Positions 61,187-64,000 of a stretch of DNA of 64,000 nucleotides are shown here, in pieces. The stretch's first letter is position 1, and every line of letters begins with the position of its first letter. The translations under genes were made by a program, and so were the position numbers. The notes beneath the pieces were generated by a model. The model had not been told where the DNA came from, did not search any database, and was given only the letters and a program-made list of their open reading frames with translations. The stretch is from Pseudomonas laurentiana (GTDB lineage Bacteria; Pseudomonadota; Gammaproteobacteria; Pseudomonadales; Pseudomonadaceae): NCBI RefSeq assembly GCF_014648275.1, contig NZ_BMQU01000011.1:1-64000 (forward strand), written 5' to 3'.

Positions 61187-63814
61187 ATGACCGGTATTGA
61201 TGTGCGCTTGCGTGAAGACGTCCATCTGTTGGGCGAGTTGTTGGGGAACACCGTACGCGAACAGTACGGTGAAGCATTCCTGCAGAAGATCGAGGATATC
61301 CGTCGCAGTGCCAAGGCCGACCGCAGTGGCAGCGCCGAACAACTGAGCTCCAGTCTCGATGGTTTGGCCGAGGAAGAGTTGCTGCCGGTAGCCCGTGCGT
61401 TCAACCAGTTTCTCAACCTGGCCAACATCGCCGAGCAGTACCAACTGATCCGCCGCCGCGACGCTGATCAGCCCGAACCGTTTGAGGCCAGGGTGCTTCC
61501 CGAGTTGCTCGATCGCCTGAAAAAAGCGGGTCATAGTCCAGACGCGCTGGCTCGCCAACTCGGCAAGCTGAGCATCGAACTGGTGCTCACTGCGCACCCG
61601 ACCGAAGTCGCTCGCCGCACCTTGATCCATAAGTACGATGCCATCGCCGCGCAGCTGGCGGCTCAAGACCACCGTGACCTGACACCTGCCGAACGTGCGC
61701 AGGTCCGTGAGCGCCTGCAGCGACTGATTGCTGAAGCTTGGCACACCGAAGAGATACGTCGTACTCGGCCCACCCCGGTCGATGAAGCCAAATGGGGTTT
61801 CGCGGTCATTGAAAACTCGCTCTGGCAGGCTATCCCCAACCACCTGCGCAAGGCTGACCAGGCATTGTTTGCGGCCACGGGCCTGCGCTTGCCTTTGGAA
61901 GCTGCACCGATTCGATTTGCCTCGTGGATGGGCGGCGACCGTGACGGCAACCCCAATGTCACATCGACGGTCACACGCGAGGTGCTGTTGTTGGCCCGAT
62001 GGATGGCAGCCGACCTGTTCCTGCGTGATGTCGACTTCCTGGCTGCCGAGTTGTCGATGCAGCAGGCCAGCCCGGCATTGAGGGCCAGGGTGGGTGAGCA
62101 TGCTGAACCCTACCGGGCGCTGCTCAAGCAACTGCGCGAGCGCCTGCGTGCGACCCGTGCCTGGGCTCAGTCGTCGCTGGCGGTTACTCAGCCGGCCCCC
62201 GCTGAGGTCTTGCACAACAATCACGACTTGTTTGAGCCTCTACGGCTCTGCTACGAGTCGTTGCATGAGTGCGGTATGGGCGTCATTGCCGATGGCCCGT
62301 TACTCGACACCTTGCGTCGGGCGGTAACCTTTGGCCTGTTCCTGGTGCGCCTGGATGTGCGTCAGGACGCAGCGCGACATGCCTCGGCCTTGAGTGAAAT
62401 CACCGACTATCTGGGGCTGGGGCGTTATGAGGAGTGGGACGAAGACGCGCGTATCACTTTCCTGCAGACCGAACTGAATAACCGTCGTCCGTTGCTGCCA
62501 CGGCATTTCCGGCCCCAGGCCGAGACGGCTGAAGTGCTGGCCACCTGCAGTGAGATCGCTGCCGCCCCGGCAGCATCGTTGGGGTCTTATGTGATCTCCA
62601 TGGCGGGGGCGGCTTCAGATGTGCTGGCGGTACAGTTGCTGCTCAAGGAGGCGGGCGTAACCCGTCCGATGCGGGTCGTGCCGTTGTTCGAAACACTGGC
62701 CGACCTGGACAATGCCGGGCCGGTCATGCAGCGCCTGCTGGGTCTTCCGGGCTATCGCGCGGGTTTGCAAGGCCCTCAAGAAGTGATGATCGGCTACTCT
62801 GACTCGGCCAAGGATGCCGGTACTACGGCAGCGGCCTGGGCCCAATACCGTGCTCAGGAAACCCTGGTGGAGATCTGTCGAGGGCAGAACGTCGAATTGC
62901 TGCTGTTTCACGGCCGTGGCGGTACTGTGGGCCGTGGTGGCGGCCCGGCTCACGCGGCAATTCTGTCGCAACCGCCGGGTTCGGTGGCCGGCAGGTTCCG
63001 TACCACCGAGCAGGGCGAGATGATCCGTTTCAAATTCGGTCTGCCGGACATCGCTGAACAGAACCTCAACCTGTATCTGGCTGCGGTGCTCGAGGCCACC
63101 TTGTTGCCGCCACCACCACCGCAGCCAGCCTGGCGCGAGGTGATGGACCAGCTCGCGGCGGATGGCTTGAAGGCTTACCGCAGCGTGGTACGTGACAACC
63201 CGGAGTTTGTTGAGTATTTCCGTCAGGCCACGCCAGAGCAGGAACTGGGCCGCTTGCCGTTGGGCAGTCGGCCGGCCAAGCGCCGTGCCGGTGGTATTGA
63301 AAGCCTGCGGGCGATTCCGTGGATCTTCGGTTGGACGCAAACGCGGCTCATGCTGCCGGCCTGGTTGGGTTGGGAGGCGGCGTTGAGTAACGCGCTGGCA
63401 CGTGGACAAGGTGCGCTGTTGGCGGAAATGCGTGAGCAGTGGCCATTTTTCCGTACCCGTATCGATATGCTCGAAATGGTCCTGGCGAAGGCCGATGCGG
63501 AGATCGCTCGCTCCTACGACGAACGTCTAGTTCAATCGCAACTGCGACCTTTAGGTGCGCAGCTGCGCGACCTATTGTCGCAGGCGTGCCAGGTGGTGTT
63601 GGGTCTGACCGGGCAGCCAGTACTGCTTGCACACAGTCCCGATACCCTGGAGTTCATTCGTTTGCGCAATACCTATCTGGACCCTCTGCATCTGCTTCAG
63701 GTTGATCTTCTGGCCCGCTCGCGCGGCCGTGATGCCGCTCTGGACAGCCCTTTGGAGCAGGCTTTGCTGGTAACGGTGGCGGGTATCGCGGCAGGGTTGC
63801 GCAATACCGGTTGA
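61187..63814 (+). CDS. ppc: Phosphoenolpyruvate carboxylase
   Basis: Ppc carboxylates PEP to oxaloacetate to refill the TCA cycle. The 875-residue protein has the catalytic His137 in [10 protein letters not shown], [20 protein letters not shown] [15 protein letters not shown], and the [12 protein letters not shown] loop. The C-terminal QxRLRNTY-like [13 protein letters not shown] and final NTG are also present. Length is typical for bacterial Ppc. In Pseudomonas, adk commonly follows; the right edge would be its upstream region. Confidence 0.98.
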   Translation: MTGIDVRLREDVHLLGELLGNTVREQYGEAFLQKIEDIRRSAKADRSGSAEQLSSSLDGLAEEELLPVARAFNQFLNLANIAEQYQLIRRRDADQPEPFEARVLPELLDRLKKAGHSPDALARQLGKLSIELVLTAHPTEVARRTLIHKYDAIAAQLAAQDHRDLTPAERAQVRERLQRLIAEAWHTEEIRRTRPTPVDEAKWGFAVIENSLWQAIPNHLRKADQALFAATGLRLPLEAAPIRFASWMGGDRDGNPNVTSTVTREVLLLARWMAADLFLRDVDFLAAELSMQQASPALRARVGEHAEPYRALLKQLRERLRATRAWAQSSLAVTQPAPAEVLHNNHDLFEPLRLCYESLHECGMGVIADGPLLDTLRRAVTFGLFLVRLDVRQDAARHASALSEITDYLGLGRYEEWDEDARITFLQTELNNRRPLLPRHFRPQAETAEVLATCSEIAAAPAASLGSYVISMAGAASDVLAVQLLLKEAGVTRPMRVVPLFETLADLDNAGPVMQRLLGLPGYRAGLQGPQEVMIGYSDSAKDAGTTAAAWAQYRAQETLVEICRGQNVELLLFHGRGGTVGRGGGPAHAAILSQPPGSVAGRFRTTEQGEMIRFKFGLPDIAEQNLNLYLAAVLEATLLPPPPPQPAWREVMDQLAADGLKAYRSVVRDNPEFVEYFRQATPEQELGRLPLGSRPAKRRAGGIESLRAIPWIFGWTQTRLMLPAWLGWEAALSNALARGQGALLAEMREQWPFFRTRIDMLEMVLAKADAEIARSYDERLVQSQLRPLGAQLRDLLSQACQVVLGLTGQPVLLAHSPDTLEFIRLRNTYLDPLHLLQVDLLARSRGRDAALDSPLEQALLVTVAGIAAGLRNTG

Positions 63815-63823
63815 GGCGTGTCC

Positions 63824-63844
63824 GCGCCGGGTTGCTCCCGGCGC
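63824..63844 (+). other. GC-rich hairpin after ppc
   Basis: GCGCCGGG (63824-63831), a TTGCT loop and CCCGGCGC (63837-63844). No T-run follows. Probable 3' end structure of ppc. Confidence 0.55.
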
Positions 63845-63935
63845 AACCGGAGCATGATGGGGCCTTCGGCAGCAGGTTCTTCCGACTTTGGAGCGCTTGT
63901 GTGGCCGAAAGCTGCTGTGTATCTTGAGCAGCCTT

Positions 63936-63964
63936 TTGACCGAATTGTGGTCATGACCTAATTC
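63936..63964 (+). promoter_or_regulatory. Candidate promoter for the gene beyond the right edge
   Basis: TTGACC (63936-63941) and TAATTC (63959-63964) are 17 bases apart. A perfect palindrome GGTCATGACC (63949-63958) fills the end of the spacer and could be an operator. The remaining 36 bases to the window end contain no start codon with a ribosome site. Confidence 0.5.
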
Positions 63965-64000
63965 CGGGATTTTGCCTTAGCGGCGAATCCTTTGATTTGC

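Noticed and set aside
60710-62224. A 504-codon minus-strand frame extending from the small gene beside ppc into ppc
   Set aside because: Only the last 114 codons lie outside ppc and look like a protein; the upstream part is antisense to the conserved ppc N-terminus. Start placed at 61054.

Overview
The window is a stretch of Pseudomonas chromosome, most like the P. putida / P. fluorescens lineage. This rests on protein sequences and gene blocks I recognise (guaBA, multicopper oxidase-tadA-mltF-purL, ffh/rpsP-rimM-trmD-rplS, thioesterase-xerD-dsbC-hom-thrC, a complete wspABCDEFR operon, prfB-lysS, ppc), on high G+C at third codon positions, and on the long antisense ORFs that such composition produces. 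No tRNA, rRNA, CRISPR array, prophage or complete insertion sequence was seen. The only clear accessory remnant is the tail of an Rhs protein at the left edge. No stretch longer than about 260 bases lacks a gene.

Region 1 (1-9.8 kb): Rhs C-terminal tail with no toxin domain; a LysR regulator divergent from a TauE/SafE permease; a zinc-ribbon-like unknown; guaB-guaA (IMP to GMP) behind a good sigma-70 promoter and ended by a terminator; a small PH-domain protein; a Tat-type multicopper oxidase overlapping tadA (tRNA A34 deaminase); and the convergent lytic transglycosylase gene mltF.

Region 2 (10-20.2 kb): purL, a small NIF3/YqfO-type protein, an L,D-transpeptidase, two different Nudix hydrolases, a gamma-carbonic anhydrase with a DUF1289 partner, a short VUT-family membrane protein, purT, and a CNNM/CorC-type protein. 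With guaBA, this gives four purine-synthesis genes in the first 19 kb.

Region 3 (20.2-36.4 kb): a YpjD/CcsA-like membrane protein divergent from ffh; the rpsP-rimM-trmD-rplS operon behind a strongly structured 244-base leader; a thioesterase; xerD; dsbC; hom-thrC (threonine synthesis from aspartate semialdehyde); a degenerate receiver protein; a periplasmic binding protein; a class III CoA-transferase; yaeQ; recJ; and an old-yellow-enzyme oxidoreductase.

Region 4 (36.4-44.6 kb), all on the minus strand: LysR, aldehyde dehydrogenase, polyamine-type ABC importer (binding protein, ATPase, two permeases), and a second, paralogous aldehyde dehydrogenase. This looks like an uptake and catabolic unit for a polyamine or aminoaldehyde precursor, with no aminotransferase or amine oxidase present. 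Hairpins lie between the binding-protein and ATPase genes.

Region 5 (44.7-54 kb): a DUF533/TerB-like protein and the whole Wsp surface-sensing chemosensory operon. WspA signals through WspB/WspD to the hybrid kinase WspE; WspC and WspF are the adaptation enzymes; WspR makes c-di-GMP.

Region 6 (54-64 kb): prfB with its programmed +1 frameshift, lysS, a TetR regulator, a lipoprotein, a QEGLA-motif protein overlapping an alpha/beta-hydrolase lipoprotein, two small unknowns, ppc, and at the right edge a promoter-like sequence for the next gene.

I did not find a convincing undescribed multi-gene system. The most useful leads are the toxin-less Rhs tail, the paired aldehyde dehydrogenases around one importer, the Cys4 motif at the N-terminus of WspD, the structured rpsP leader, and the hairpins inside the ABC operon.
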